Assembly (NCBI GenBank): GCA_032768795.1
Contig: CP136494.1
Coordinates: 1,178,001-1,242,000, forward strand
DNA length: 64,000 bases
DNA from: Tremella fuciformis
Taxonomy: Eukaryota > Basidiomycota > Tremellomycetes > Tremellales > Tremellaceae
Direction: 5' to 3'
Shown: piece after piece, positions 46,275 to 56,202 of the stretch
Numbering within the stretch: the stretch's first letter is position 1
How the letters are laid out: each line of letters opens with the position of its first letter
Program-made: the position numbers and the translations under genes
Notes under the pieces: generated by a model
Databases searched by the model: none
Told to the model about the DNA's origin: nothing
What the model saw: the letters and a program-made list of their open reading frames with translations, nothing else

Positions 46275-47219
46275 TCAGCGCACCACCTCGTACACCTCCC
46301 CCTGGCCTTTCCACCCCTCATCCCGCGCCAAAACCTGGCCCCAGAATCGCATGATCCCCCTCCATTCGTCCGCCCCGCGCGGCATGTCCTCCCCTCTCCC
46401 TTTGGCAGAGACGACCTCCACGTCCCGGAATGCCCGCTGCGCGCTGCTCAGCATCTTCTGTCCAACGGCTGACGCGGTATCTCCACGCGTAAAGATGAGA
46501 GTTGGCGTCGGGAGTCTTTCGTCTTTCGTAGGGTGAGACACGAGGCCCGCACACACCGACACCACGCTCCCCAGTCTCCGCCGTCCGACGCTCCCCGGCG
46601 GTGCTTCGGCTACGCTCGATGCCCCCGCTTCTGCATCTGGAAGCGGAGATCGACCGATAGCGTAGGCGAGCTCCAGGGCCATGGTCCCTCCCTGGCCCCA
46701 GCCGAAGAGGTGGATCTGCGTGAGGTCCCACCCCACTTCGGGCGATGTGAGCGTGGCCAAGAGCTGCCGCACGCCAGGAATGGGTTTGGTCGGGTCGGGC
46801 GAAAGGAGGGGATTGAAGAAGGCGTCGAAGGTGTTGTACCACATGTACGACGGGAGGTCCATGAGCGGGACGCTACTTTCAGCCTCGACCCTTCATATAG
46901 AGACTCACGGTTCCGGCGCTTGCAGTGACAGGACTGCAGTGTGGGGGAAATTGAGCGATTTCGCGAGATTGAAGAAAGACGTCTTGGTATCGCCTGGCCG
47001 TCAGTCATTCTGCCGTACATGACATATATGGCCGCTGCGACTGGGGAAGCACCCACCCATCCCGTGAAACATGATCAGCAGATTGAGGTCCAACCCCGAA
47101 CTCGCAGGCGCATAGTCAAAGTCCCACGGCTTAAGCAACGACCGGGTCGGTACTGGCCGAGAGCACGAGGCGCTCGAGCTGGAGGTCTGACCGACAGGTC
47201 GCAGATTCAGGTCGGGCAT
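46275..47219 (-). CDS. alpha/beta-hydrolase-fold protein lacking the usual nucleophile
   Basis: Resembles small phospholipase/carboxylesterase-type hydrolases. The start is MPDLNLRPVGQ; LLIMFHGMGGDTKTSF across an intron forms the oxyanion loop (HGxGG), followed by LNFPHTAVLSLQAPEP and DLPSYMWYNTFD. The nucleophile elbow reads HLFGWGQGGTMALELAY, where active relatives have G-x-S-x-G. The Ser position is Gly here, and no clear catalytic His follows in DMPRGADEWRGIMRFWGQ. A strand PTLIFTRGDTAS carries a possible Asp. Three exons. The frame is intact, so it looks like a maintained non-catalytic or altered member rather than a decayed gene. Divergent from RPC11. Confidence 0.75.
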
Positions 47220-47386
47220 ATTGGCCCGCGACACAGAAAGACGGTGGACGACCAAACGACCGAACAAATCTCGTCAGTCGTCTCTGGGTTTCAGGCACCG
47301 CCCGGCTCGGCGACCAGACAAGATTTCCACACCGTCTCTCTGCTCATATCCATCATCATCCTCTGAATAGCAGTCCTCCCTGGGTC

Positions 47387-47977
47387 ATGCTCTTCTGCCC
47401 GTACTGCTCTAACACGCTCACCATCGGCGATGCCGAAGACGCAGAGAACAAGAAGTGCTGGTGCGTTTCACGACCGACTTTCGGCTTACAAGCGCTGATG
47501 CCCAGGGTGTGTCCGACATGTCCGTACAAGTATCTGATCAAGGCGCAAGAGCCGGTACATTCACAGACGCGAGCTGCATGAACAAGGGCTCAACAGCAGA
47601 TATCGATGCGGACGCACTATCCGAGAAAACAAGTGGACGATGTGATGGGTGGCAAGGAGGCCTGGGCGAATGTGGACAAGATTGAGGGTGAGTGTCCCAC
47701 TAGGCCACTCGTTGACCTGATGAGGTTTGGAGCCTGCAATGCTCGTGCTGACGCCCAGCGACATGTCCGAAGTGCGATGCGAGAAAGGCGTACTTCCGTC
47801 AGCTGCAGATTCGGTCGGCAGACGAGCCGATGACTACATTCTAGTTCGTCTTACAGGCTCGCTCAGCAAGAGCGATCCAGCTGACTCGCAGCAAATGCGT
47901 CGAGTGCGCACATCAATGGCGAGAAGTAGGCATATTGGTCAGGGGCAGAGACGTCGACACTGACCGGACAGAACTGA
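47387..47977 (+). CDS. RPC11: RNA polymerase III subunit C11
   Basis: Small zinc-ribbon subunit of Pol III required for RNA cleavage, termination and reinitiation, related to TFIIS. Exons give MLFCPYCSNTLTIGD with CW, then VCPTCPYKYLIKAQEP, then RTHYPRKQVDDVMGGKEAWA with NVDKIE, then TCPKCDARKAYFRQLQIRS with ADEPMTTFY, and KCVECAHQWRE. Both zinc ribbons are complete (CPYC...CPTC and CPKC...CVEC), and the acidic RSADEP hairpin that enters the active site is present. The last exon is only AAC TGA (47972-47977) after a 46-base intron, giving the near-universal HQWREN ending. Six exons in under 600 bases. Confidence 0.92.
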
Positions 47978-48035
47978 CAGCGTGTCTGCGATCACTCACG
48001 ACCATCACGATCAGCTTACGAAATGCATGCCTCAT

Positions 48036-49080
48036 CTAGTCTTCTAGGCCCGCCTCGAGGACGTCCATGATCCGCTTCACGCGCTCTTTCGACTTTGGAT
48101 CATACTGTCCGCTTCCTAGGCCAGGCACTCCTAGATCCTTGAGTTTCTGCTGCTGCCGAACAGCCAGACCGTCAATGGAAGGTAGACAATGTGTGCGATA
48201 GAATTCCTGCATAGCATGATCGAGCTGGGCAGACCATTCCTATTTCGTGAGATCTGATCTGCTGAGACGGACTCTCGGACTTACGGAGATCTTCTCCTGG
48301 GTGAGCGGCCGGCGGGCGATGCGGGCTCTGTTCTATCAGCTCCGTAATCGGTAGGGCGGCCTGCGCACATATCCCTCTCTGCCTTGACTCGCTCGTTGTG
48401 CTCGGCTTTGATTCGTTCCCCCTTGGCCCATAATCTCCTCTCCAGCGCATCTTGATCCGCCTTCATCTGCATTTCTCAGCCGTAGACCTTGCTCGTATCT
48501 GAAAGCGAGATGTGCCCACCTTTTTGATCTCCATCTTGAACTTGTCGTCGCTAAGCAGCTGACCGATAATGGGCAAAGCCTTGCCGAAGCCCATGTCGTC
48601 GACATTGGCGCTTCCTCGCTCTGTTTCCCGGACAGGTTGAGTCACAGCCCCTTTGAATGTATGCGCCCCCTCTTGCGGGTCGAAGGGACGGATCGCGGGC
48701 CCTGCATCTTGCCCAACGGGTCCAAAGGCAGGTATGAGAGCGTCTCGAGGCCCCTTCGTGGGTGACGGGTGCGGACGCTGATTGAGCGAAGCCAGAAGCT
48801 CATCTAGCTGGCTCTGCGAGGGCAGCGCGGGCTCCTCATTGCTCCTAGGGGGCGTGTAGTGGGCCTGGAGCCCTGCACGCGAGGACGCAGGCGCGTGCGG
48901 CAGAGCAGCATCATGTGCCGGGGCAAATGATCGCGTCTGGCCGAGGGAAGGAGCCGCGGCAGAGGGATCTTGGGTGGACCGGAGGAGCGCGAGGAGGTTC
49001 TTGACGTTGGCCTGACTCCGGTCCTGACCCTCAGCTGCATGCCCGCTTGCGCTAGATGACCTCCGCACCTGGAAGCTCAT
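48036..49080 (-). CDS. hypothetical protein with C-terminal coiled coil
   Basis: Not recognised. The start is MSFQVRRSSSASGHAAEGQ at 49080. A Pro/Ser/Ala-rich region follows, then a short helix LDELLASLNQRPH and MGFGKALPIIGQLLSDDKFK. After short introns comes a charged helical stretch, MKADQDALERRLWAKGERIK and AEHNERVKAERD, then EWSAQLDHAMQEFYRTHCLP and KSKERVKRIMDVLEAGLED. The stop TAG is at 48036-48038. Four exons fit; the joins between 48520 and 48250 are approximate. The layout suggests a soluble adaptor or complex subunit (inference). It ends 58 bases from the RPC11 stop, tail-to-tail. Confidence 0.65.
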
Positions 49081-49171
49081 GCTATCTCATGCTCGTTCGC
49101 CTGCAGTAGACGAGGTGTAAGTGCAAACGCGAGATTGGCCACCCGGGCAAAGTCGTGCGCCGGCAAAGTTG

Positions 49172-49176
49172 GCAGT
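49172..49176 (+). other. target-site duplication, left (gcagt)
   Basis: gcagt precedes the left terminus TACCGCG and recurs as gcagt at 52100-52104 right after the inverted terminus CGCGGTA. Confidence 0.75.
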
Positions 49177-49440
49177 TACCGCGTCGAGATAGTGCCAAAA
49201 TAGTTCCGCGTCTCGATTTCGTCTTCTCGTTTTTTGGACCCACCTCAGTTGTAACCGCATTCCTGCAACTCGCTCAATATGGATGCTAGAGGTCTGAAAA
49301 TTGGAGATTGCTCTGTATAACCTATATGTGATCTTGATAACAGCCTCTCAGAGTCCCAGGCTGCATACATGAATTGCATGTACTGACCGGTCACCACCTG
49401 GTGCAACCAAGAGGTCTCGTAGGCAGGTGGAGGTGAACAA
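49177..49440 (+). repeat. left inverted-repeat arm, uninterrupted
   Basis: Includes ccaaaatagttccgcg (about 49195-49210), ccgcattcctgcaactcgct near 49257, agattgctctgtataacc, ctgagagtcc-type text and tgaccggtcacc. All recur inverted in the right arm. The copy of the target of Helitron copy C is intact here. Confidence 0.8.
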
Positions 49441-49889
49441 CCGGCCACCTCCGAGTGAATGTGGCACTTTTGAGCTGGCCGGTTTACATGGTCTGGGCGA
49501 TCATGCATTCCCAAAACCCATCGTTGAGCTACTCTGAGTGCTGACTATGGGCTCCTGTATAGGTGCCACTGAGCTCTGGGCCAGATTCCATGCATAAAAT
49601 GTTTGACAAGCGAGACCCAGTGTGGCTCGGCAAATAACCGGTCACCTTGTCACGACGGCCACGCCCTCGACGACCTACGCACGTGACCAACACCTCTCAC
49701 GTGAGCGACACGTGACCTACCTCGGGCTGGAGAACCTCGACGAGGGAGTAGACGTTGAATGAACGCGCGACGGCGGGAAGCAGGCGCAGAGTCATATAGG
49801 ATGCCCCGGTGTCACGTCGGCCACGCCTCCATGATCACCAAAGCACGCCTACGAGCCTCGTTCCAGCCCAGCACGCCTGTCAAACACGT

Positions 49890-50405
49890 GAGCCTATCGT
49901 CGATCCTCGAGTAGCCTCGACGACGCTCGAGTAGCCTCGACGACTTTAGAGCTCGAGCCTCGTCGATGGTGTTTCAAGGAGAAAGCCCAAGGCGGTGCAG
50001 AGGAGGGCACGGGTGATATATATACAAGTCCTCACCCGTAGACCGTCCTTAGCACCGTGGTATTGAGTCCCATGGATAGAAAGTAACGGCGCAGCCGTGT
50101 TGTCGACGCACGAGAGGCTGTAGGACACACCTTCTCGTGGAAGACAGAGACAGATCAACAGACAGCACGTGTGAGAGGGCCTATCAGTCGACGACCGGCC
50201 TGGCCCCGTGACACCCGGGCGCCCGTCGTAGTTCTTCAGCACTCTCTGATTGAGTCTCATGGATCACCATTGACGATCTCACTCTCTCCGTGGCACGCAG
50301 CGTGGCTGAGTCGCACTCACGCTGTATCCTCGACGACCTTGTTACCTCGACGACCTTGTAACCTCGACGAGGATCCAACCTCGACGAGGATCCTACCTCG
50401 ACATC
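49890..50405 (+). repeat. clustered cctcgacga motifs inside the long-inverted-repeat element
   Basis: Short degenerate units: tcgagtagcctcgacgac twice near 49908-49943, and acctcgacgaccttgt / aacctcgacgaggatcc units four or more times at about 50328-50405. The units are partly self-complementary (cctcgacgagg). No coding signal. Confidence 0.7.
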
Positions 50406-50677
50406 CTCGTTTCTACCCCTTTATCCTTTATTCTTGACTCTGATATTGTGCGAGAGGGCCTCTGCCAACGGGAGAGCGCAGCATCGTGACACACCTCCAC
50501 TTGGCTCCGAGACCCCCTCCAGCGGTGACCGGTCAAGTACATGCACTTCATGTATGCAGCCTGGGACTCTGAGAGGCTGGTATCAAGGTCACATATAGTT
50601 ATACAGAGCAATCTCCAATTTTTTAGATCTCTAGCATCCATATTGAGCGAGTTGTAGGAATGCGGTCACGGCGACAA

Positions 50678-51360
50678 CTAGGTAGATCGTGCAGGAAAGT
50701 GCGCGATAGGGCGTAGCTCGTTATTTCAATTCTTTTTTAGCTCTGAATTTCTAATCAGGTATTCAAGTTATTGGTTCTCAGGCAATTTGGAAAACCTAAT
50801 GCAATTCCTTGTTCTTTGGTTCCGTTAGACATGGGGGGGTGGGACACCCCCCCAAGACCCCCCCTTGCGCCTAGCGGCGCAGCCATCGCAGCCCTTACGG
50901 GTCAAGCATCCGGCAAAGCCGGATGTACTGTAGAACATTGATTAGTTGCAAGCTAAAGCACTTCATCAAGAGATGCGCAAGTGCTTGTTGGGCATGCTAG
51001 GCTGATCAGATGATCATAGGCATGCCAAGCTGGTCACAGGGGCTATGTCACAGCTGCCACCTGGCAAGCCTATTGCAGTCTTGTCAGACTTGCGCTATTG
51101 TAACCATTTTGGTGCAATGATAGGGCAGGGTATGGCAGTAGCTATGTAGGCGATTGGTTCTGCTACAGAGATCATTCCATGCATCAGCCTCATGCATAGA
51201 TCTTTATTCTCTGATGAAAGGCAATTTGGCAAGGACACAATGCATATTAGGATTGTGCTGATGAAATCAGAATGGCCGGAATTTTCTTATTTAATTCCCC
51301 CATTTACCGTTTTCGTTCCAGGGACACCCGCAGAAATTCGCCCCGTAAGAGCTACGCTGA
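50678..51360 (-). mobile_element. non-autonomous Helitron-like element, copy B (683 bp)
   Basis: Same element as copy A on the other strand: read on the minus strand it runs TCAGCG at 51360 to CTAG at 50678. The 3' flank is T and the 5' flank is G. The terminal hairpin is present near 50687-50706. It is inserted in the right arm of the long-inverted-repeat element. A caa present on both sides could be a chance 3-base match. Confidence 0.82.
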
Positions 51361-51389
51361 CAACGAGAACAAGAAATCGAAACGCGGAA

Positions 51390-52072
51390 CTAGGTAGATC
51401 GTGCAGGAAAGTGCGCGATAGGGCGTAGCTCGTTATTTCAATTCTTTTTTAGCTCTGAATTTCTAATCAGGTATTCAAGTTATTGGTTCTCAGGCAATTT
51501 GGAAAACCTAATGCAATTCCTTGTTCTTTGGTTCCGTTAGACATGGGGGGGTGGGACACCCCCCCAAGACCCCCCCTTGCGCCTAGCGGCGCAGCCATCG
51601 CAGCCCTTACGGGTCAAGCATCCGGCAAAGCCGGATGTACTGTAGAACATTGATTAGTTGCAAGCTAAAGCACTTCATCAAGAGATGCGCAAGTGCTTGT
51701 TGGGCATGCTAGGCTGATCAGATGATCATAGGCATGCCAAGCTGGTCACAGGGGCTATGTCACAGCTGCCACCTGGCAAGCCTATTGCAGTCTTGTCAGA
51801 CTTGCGCTATTGTAACCATTTTGGTGCAATGATAGGGCAGGGTATGGCAGTAGCTATGTAGGCGATTGGTTCTGCTACAGAGATCATTCCATGCATCAGC
51901 CTCATGCATAGATCTTTATTCTCTGATGAAAGGCAATTTGGCAAGGACACAATGCATATTAGGATTGTGCTGATGAAATCAGAATGGCCGGAATTTTCTT
52001 ATTTAATTCCCCCATTTACCGTTTTCGTTCCAGGGACACCCGCAGAAATTCGCCCCGTAAGAGCTACGCTGA
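51390..52072 (-). mobile_element. non-autonomous Helitron-like element, copy C (683 bp)
   Basis: Third copy, same orientation as B and only 29 bases from it. On the minus strand it runs TCAGCG at 52072 to CTAG at 51390. Removing it joins ...cgcggaa to ctattttgg..., which is exactly the sequence kept in the left arm, so the insertion made no duplication or loss. Confidence 0.85.
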
Positions 52073-52099
52073 CTATTTTGGCACTATCTCGACGCGGTA

Positions 52100-52104
52100 G
52101 CAGT
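52100..52104 (+). other. target-site duplication, right (gcagt)
   Basis: Pairs with gcagt at 49172-49176. Confidence 0.75.
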
Positions 52105-52216
52105 CCGAACACCGGCGAGATCTCCAAAATGTCCACTCGCACGGCGATCTCGCTCGACATCTCACCTCTCTTTGCACCACCATCAAGTGCAGCTTGGCGA
52201 GTCGTAGCAGGGCGAC

Positions 52217-53453
52217 ATGTCCGCAGTGGCGTCTTCGAGTCGCCCAAAGGGCAAGGGCGAGCTGAAAGCCTGGAACCACCTCTCCTCGGGGGCGCTTTCT
52301 GGCTTGACCTCGGCGGTCATACTTCAACCCCTGGACTTGCTAAAGACGAGGTTGCAACAGGCGTCTGAGCCAAGCAGCACGGCGAAGCGGTGAGCATCGG
52401 CCTCTCGGGATTCCTCGCGACGCTGTTCTCATGCCTGGACTACAAGTTGATGTCAGACGGCGGCTTGCCCCGACGATTAAGCAGGTCTTGAAAGAAGACG
52501 GCGTCCGAGGGCTATGGCGGGGCACGGTACCTACGCTCGTGCGGTAAGACTCTGTATTACCGTTAGCGCCACTGCTGACTAGAAGGAATGTCCCAGGCGT
52601 CGCCATATACTTCTACTCGCTCTCAGCCATACGGAATCGTCTATCATTTGTGCCGTACTTCGCTATCCCCCTGACCGATGGTCCTTCGACGGCTTCGGGT
52701 TCGACGGCTAGATCTGCACTCGTTCGGCTCTCTATGCAAGGCAACCTCCTCGCAGGTGCGATCGCAAGGACGTCTGTGGGATTCGTCTTGAACCCCATCA
52801 CCGTGCTGAAAGCCCGTTACGAGGTGTGTGGGCCCCGGTTCAGCGACTCATGACTAATTGCAGTCAAATCGGTACAGCGAATATCATTCCATCTTCGGCT
52901 CGATGCGGGCTCTGTACCGAGCGAGCGGCGTCAAAGGCCTGTTCCAAGGCTTCACTGCCACGGCCGCCAGGGACGCCCCATACGCAGGACTGTATCTTGT
53001 CTTCTACGAGAAAGGCAAAGACATCACGGGTGAGCTGTTGGGAAAGGGTGGGACGAAGCTCATGCGGGAGCCCGCCTGGCAGGTCAGAGCTCAAGCATAC
53101 CCAACGCTGCACTGCACTCTGCATCTGGGGCCGCGGCAGCGGTAGCGGCCACCCTGGTGACGTCGCCTGCCGACTGTGTCAAAGTGAGTGACTGATGTCC
53201 TCGTTTGGTCCTTCTGACAAGCAGACGCGGATGCAGGTGAATCCGGCGGATCATCCGACTTTGAGGGCGGCCGTACGGCGTATTTACACTGTCAGCTGGC
53301 CGTGGACGTGCGGATTCGATGCTGACGGGACAGGATCGGGGCGTGCTCGGCTTCTTCTCTGGATCATCATTGCGCATCTCGCGAAAAGCAGCCTCCAGCG
53401 CCATCGCATGGACCGTCTACGAGGCGCTACTGCTGTTCTTGAGGGATCAATGA
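52217..53453 (+). CDS. HEM25: mitochondrial carrier, Hem25/SLC25A38-like (glycine import)
   Basis: Inner-membrane carrier of the SLC25 fold; the closest family by eye is Hem25, which imports glycine for the first step of haem synthesis. The start MSAVASSSRPKGKGELKAWN is followed by HLSSGALSGLTSAVILQPLD. All three carrier signatures are present: PLDLLKTRLQQ, PITVLKARYE and PADCVKTRMQ. Between them are GLWRGTVPTLVRNVPGVAIYF and GLFQGFTATAARDAPYAGLY. GVLGFFSGSSLR and AIAWTVYEALLLFLRDQ close the frame at 53453. About seven exons. The inverted-repeat element ends only 117 bases before the ATG, so its promoter is either very short or partly derived from the element. Carrier is certain; glycine specificity is inferred. 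Confidence 0.85.
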
Positions 53454-53688
53454 TCCGCTTGTCTGTAGCATAAGGATACCATCATCGCATTTCGCACTGC
53501 TCGTCTCGCTGCATTCCACTCACACTGCTCTCCTCTGCATGCAATTCAGCGATAGCTTCTGACCGACACGTGGTTTTGATCCCGTCACCGGAAGCCGAAG
53601 GTCCCGAGCCTTCCGTTCCCCATCTCACCAGGCCGACAAAAAGTCAGCCTGTGCTCTCATACTGGCCATCAGCTTCGGAACGTGCACG

Positions 53689-55002
53689 ATGAGGGCCTCG
53701 ACATCACTGCAGGGGCTCGTGAGGGCTGCCAGAGCCTCTCAGACAGTCAAGCGTCAGCCCATCAACGCCGGTCAAGACTGTACGGCTGACCGGGCAGCTT
53801 CGAGAGTGCTGGCTATTCGTTATGCCTCGACTTCTCTGCGGATGCCGGCCATGAGCCCGACAATGACAGAGGGCGGGATCACCTCGTGGAAGAAGAACGA
53901 GGGCGAAAGCTTCGCGGCCGGTGACGTCTTGCTCGAAGTGGTAAGTCAACCTGGTGTATGGCACGCCGGTGACTGACACATCACAGGAGACCGACAAGGC
54001 GACAATCGACGTCGAGGCACAGGACGACGGTGTGATGGGGAAGATCATCGTCAGCTCTCATGTGCGAGGATCGAGGGGTATAAGCTGAGAGGCAGGTCCA
54101 GGCGGGTTCGAGCAAGATCCCCGTGGGGCAAGTCATCGCTGTGCTCGCTGAGGAAGGGGACGACTTGTCTGCCATTGAGGTGCCGAAGGACCAAGCGCCC
54201 GAGGGATCAGCGCCGTCATCTGCTTCAGAAGCGCAGAAGGAAGAAGCGAAGCCAGCAGCACCCGAACCAAAGCAGGAGAGCGCGCCTGCTCCGTCGCCAA
54301 AGCCCGAAGAGAAAAAGCACGAGCACCAGGCATTCACCCATCCTAAACCGTTATTCCCGGGCGTGGCCAGGCTGTGAGTGTCCTTGCCAACCTTAGAGCA
54401 CTATCGAAGTCTGGTCTTTACTAATGGCAGACTGGGCGAATCTGGCTTGAGTCAAGACACCATCACCAAGTTGGAGGGAACCGGGCGGGGTGGCATGTTG
54501 ACCAAGGGAGATGTGCTCAAGGCCATGGGCGCCGTCAAGAGCGCCTATGGATCGGCCGAGAAGCTTGTCACCGACATCATGGGACCCAGCGGCAAGCGTG
54601 CTAGCGAGGTGAGCAGTGTCGCCACCGACCGTCTGCGTCGACTGACGTTCAGTCCAAGGCTACTGCGCCCAGCGGTACGCCCGAGAAGAAGGTGGAAGCT
54701 CCTCTGGACGCAGCAGGTATCAGGCGGTTGATCCTCGGCGGGATGGCAAAAGCGACGCAGCCGGCGACACCGATCGTGGAGCATGGTAAGGGCGGACGTA
54801 CTGAGCTCCGCAAATTGGCTGACGAGCAGTGTCCACCGCACTGCCCCTCTCATCAGATGCCGAGTTCGACGCCATCCTCTCGCCCTACTCCACCCTTCTT
54901 CCCCCGCCTCAACCATCCATCCCTCTTCCGTCCGCTTCGGCCCTCGCCTCCATGAGTGAATCCTCAGCAAAATCGGAGGACGACATCTCGTCTCTATTCT
55001 AG
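53689..55002 (+). CDS. PDX1: pyruvate dehydrogenase complex protein X (E3-binding protein)
   Basis: Mitochondrial structural subunit that anchors dihydrolipoamide dehydrogenase to the PDH core. The presequence MRASTSLQGLVRAARASQTV is basic. The lipoyl domain MPAMSPTMTEGGITSWKKNE has the modified Lys in ETDKATIDVE. A Pro/Ala/Glu-rich linker follows, then the E3-binding domain FPGVARLLGESGL with GTGRGGMLTKGDVLKAMG. The C-terminal part is short (EFDAILSPYSTLLPPPQ) and has no acyltransferase catalytic HxxxD. That absence separates Pdx1 from the E2 enzyme Lat1 and is normal, not a truncation. Six or seven exons; TAG at 55000-55002. Confidence 0.9.
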
Positions 55003-55070
55003 AACTCCCCTTGCGGGATATGTAAATCATGCATCAGACCCATGCTCCGGATTGTCTGGTTGTTCTGTCT

Positions 55071-55937
55071 CTAATTCTTCACTGTGAATATGCTCAGAAG
55101 GGCAAAGCAGCCGTACAATAGGCCTACGGGATACGCGACCAGGAACCGCTGGTGATCCATCCGGAGGACGGCGACAAAGATACTGCTGGCACTGTGTGTG
55201 CACCAGACGATACTGCCACATGCTAGCAAGTAGCCGAGGGGATGATCGATGCCGACACCCATACCGATGCCCCCGACGCCGACCATTGGCAAGAGGCAGT
55301 AACCGAGCACCGAGGCGGTGCGATAGGCGTCGATGGGCGTGTCGGACATGAGGTTGAGCAGAAGGTAGATCGCCACCGTACCGAGCAGCGCGACCCCGTA
55401 TATATACGAAAATTGCGGTTTGCCGGACTGCTATCAGCCGGAGCCCGTCGAGGTGTCAGCTGACCCACCAGGAGGAGGAAGAATGCAAAGGCGAGGCAGA
55501 AGACGAAGGGACCGGCGAGATCCGCATCGTCCATGATGTGCTTGTCGACCCTGGCAAGAGGGTTCAGCACCGTCATGCTCTTCTGCAGGATATGCGACGG
55601 GTTGATCTCCAGCTCTGCCCATCAGCGTCGCACATATCGAGCTCCAGCACGACAGAGAGGAGCCAGACTCACCCTCCATCAAGCTCGGCTCGCCCTCAAA
55701 CCCGCCGGTGCCGAACGCCTCCCACCACCGCCCTTCGCCAGTCATGACACCCAGCCTGTTTCCCGTGTTCATGTTGCCGGTCGCGAAGCCCCCGCCGCCC
55801 ATGCTTCCCTCTAGAGACGGCCGCGATGCCGCGTAGTATGGCGAGGAGGACGATGACGCGCCTGCGGATCCGCCGAAGAACGCGAGCGGTTCGGCTGCCT
55901 GCCCATACGATGGGTAGGCGTTTTGTTGAAATGCCAT
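55071..55937 (-). CDS. YIP1: Yip1-family Golgi/ER membrane protein
   Basis: Five-span membrane protein that binds Ypt1/Rab GTPases in ER-to-Golgi vesicle formation. The start MAFQQNAYPSYGQAAEP is the usual Gly/Ser/Tyr/Asn-rich cytosolic tail. GELEINPSHI-type text (ELEINPSHILQK) and SMTVLNPLARVDKHIMDD precede the DLAGPFVFCLAFAFFLLL span. Later spans are YIYGVALLGTVAIYLLLNLM, VLGYCLLPMVGVGGIGMGVG, LACGSIVWCTHSASSIFVAV and FLVAYPVGLLYGCFALLSIF. DLAGP and YGVALLG/VLGYCLLP are family hallmarks. Three exons. The start faces the cyclophilin gene. Confidence 0.92.
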
Positions 55938-56202
55938 CGTGTCGCACTAGGCCCGGTCACAATCGCTGCAGGATGTCCGGCTTCTTGCCCTCTGACGGAC
56001 CTTCCTATTTGTGGTCGTGCAGCTAGGCTGTAATGCTCGTGGATGCTAGAGTACAGGCTCGAATTGCAGCTCGCGGTAGCTCCTCACCGCAGCGAGCCGA
56101 CCATGTTACGTAATTTCTCGCGACAACTCCACGTCGTTGGTCAGACCCGGTGGTCGCGTAGACGTTGCGCTTTGTCTGTTCACGACCGACATACAAAACA
56201 AA

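Larger units (their letters stand above)
49177..52099. mobile_element. non-autonomous DNA element with long inverted repeats, carrying two Helitron insertions
   Basis: Starts TACCGCGTCGAGATAGTGCC and ends with its reverse complement, flanked by the 5-base duplication gcagt. The arms can be paired for roughly 260 bases each and have diverged by point changes and small indels. The right arm is split by two 683-bp insertions; without them the element is 1557 bp. The interior has no long open frame and no transposase motif. Superfamily not assigned: a 5-base duplication with such long arms is not diagnostic. Confidence 0.72.
50480..52099 (-). repeat. right inverted-repeat arm, interrupted twice
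   Basis: Arm segments are about 50480-50677, 51361-51389 and 52073-52099. Joined, they mirror the left arm from tgaccggtc through ggaatgcggtcac and gaaatcgaaacgcggaa to ctattttggcactatctcg. The gaps are exactly the two Helitron-like copies. Confidence 0.8.

Noticed and set aside
50670..51366. Copy B flanked by a true target-site duplication (acaac or caa)
   Set aside because: The match is on a low-information a/c stretch, copies A and C show none, and copy C has a demonstrably duplication-free empty site.
53689..55002. PDX1 as a truncated E2 acetyltransferase
   Set aside because: Lipoyl and E3-binding domains without the catalytic domain are the normal form of protein X.
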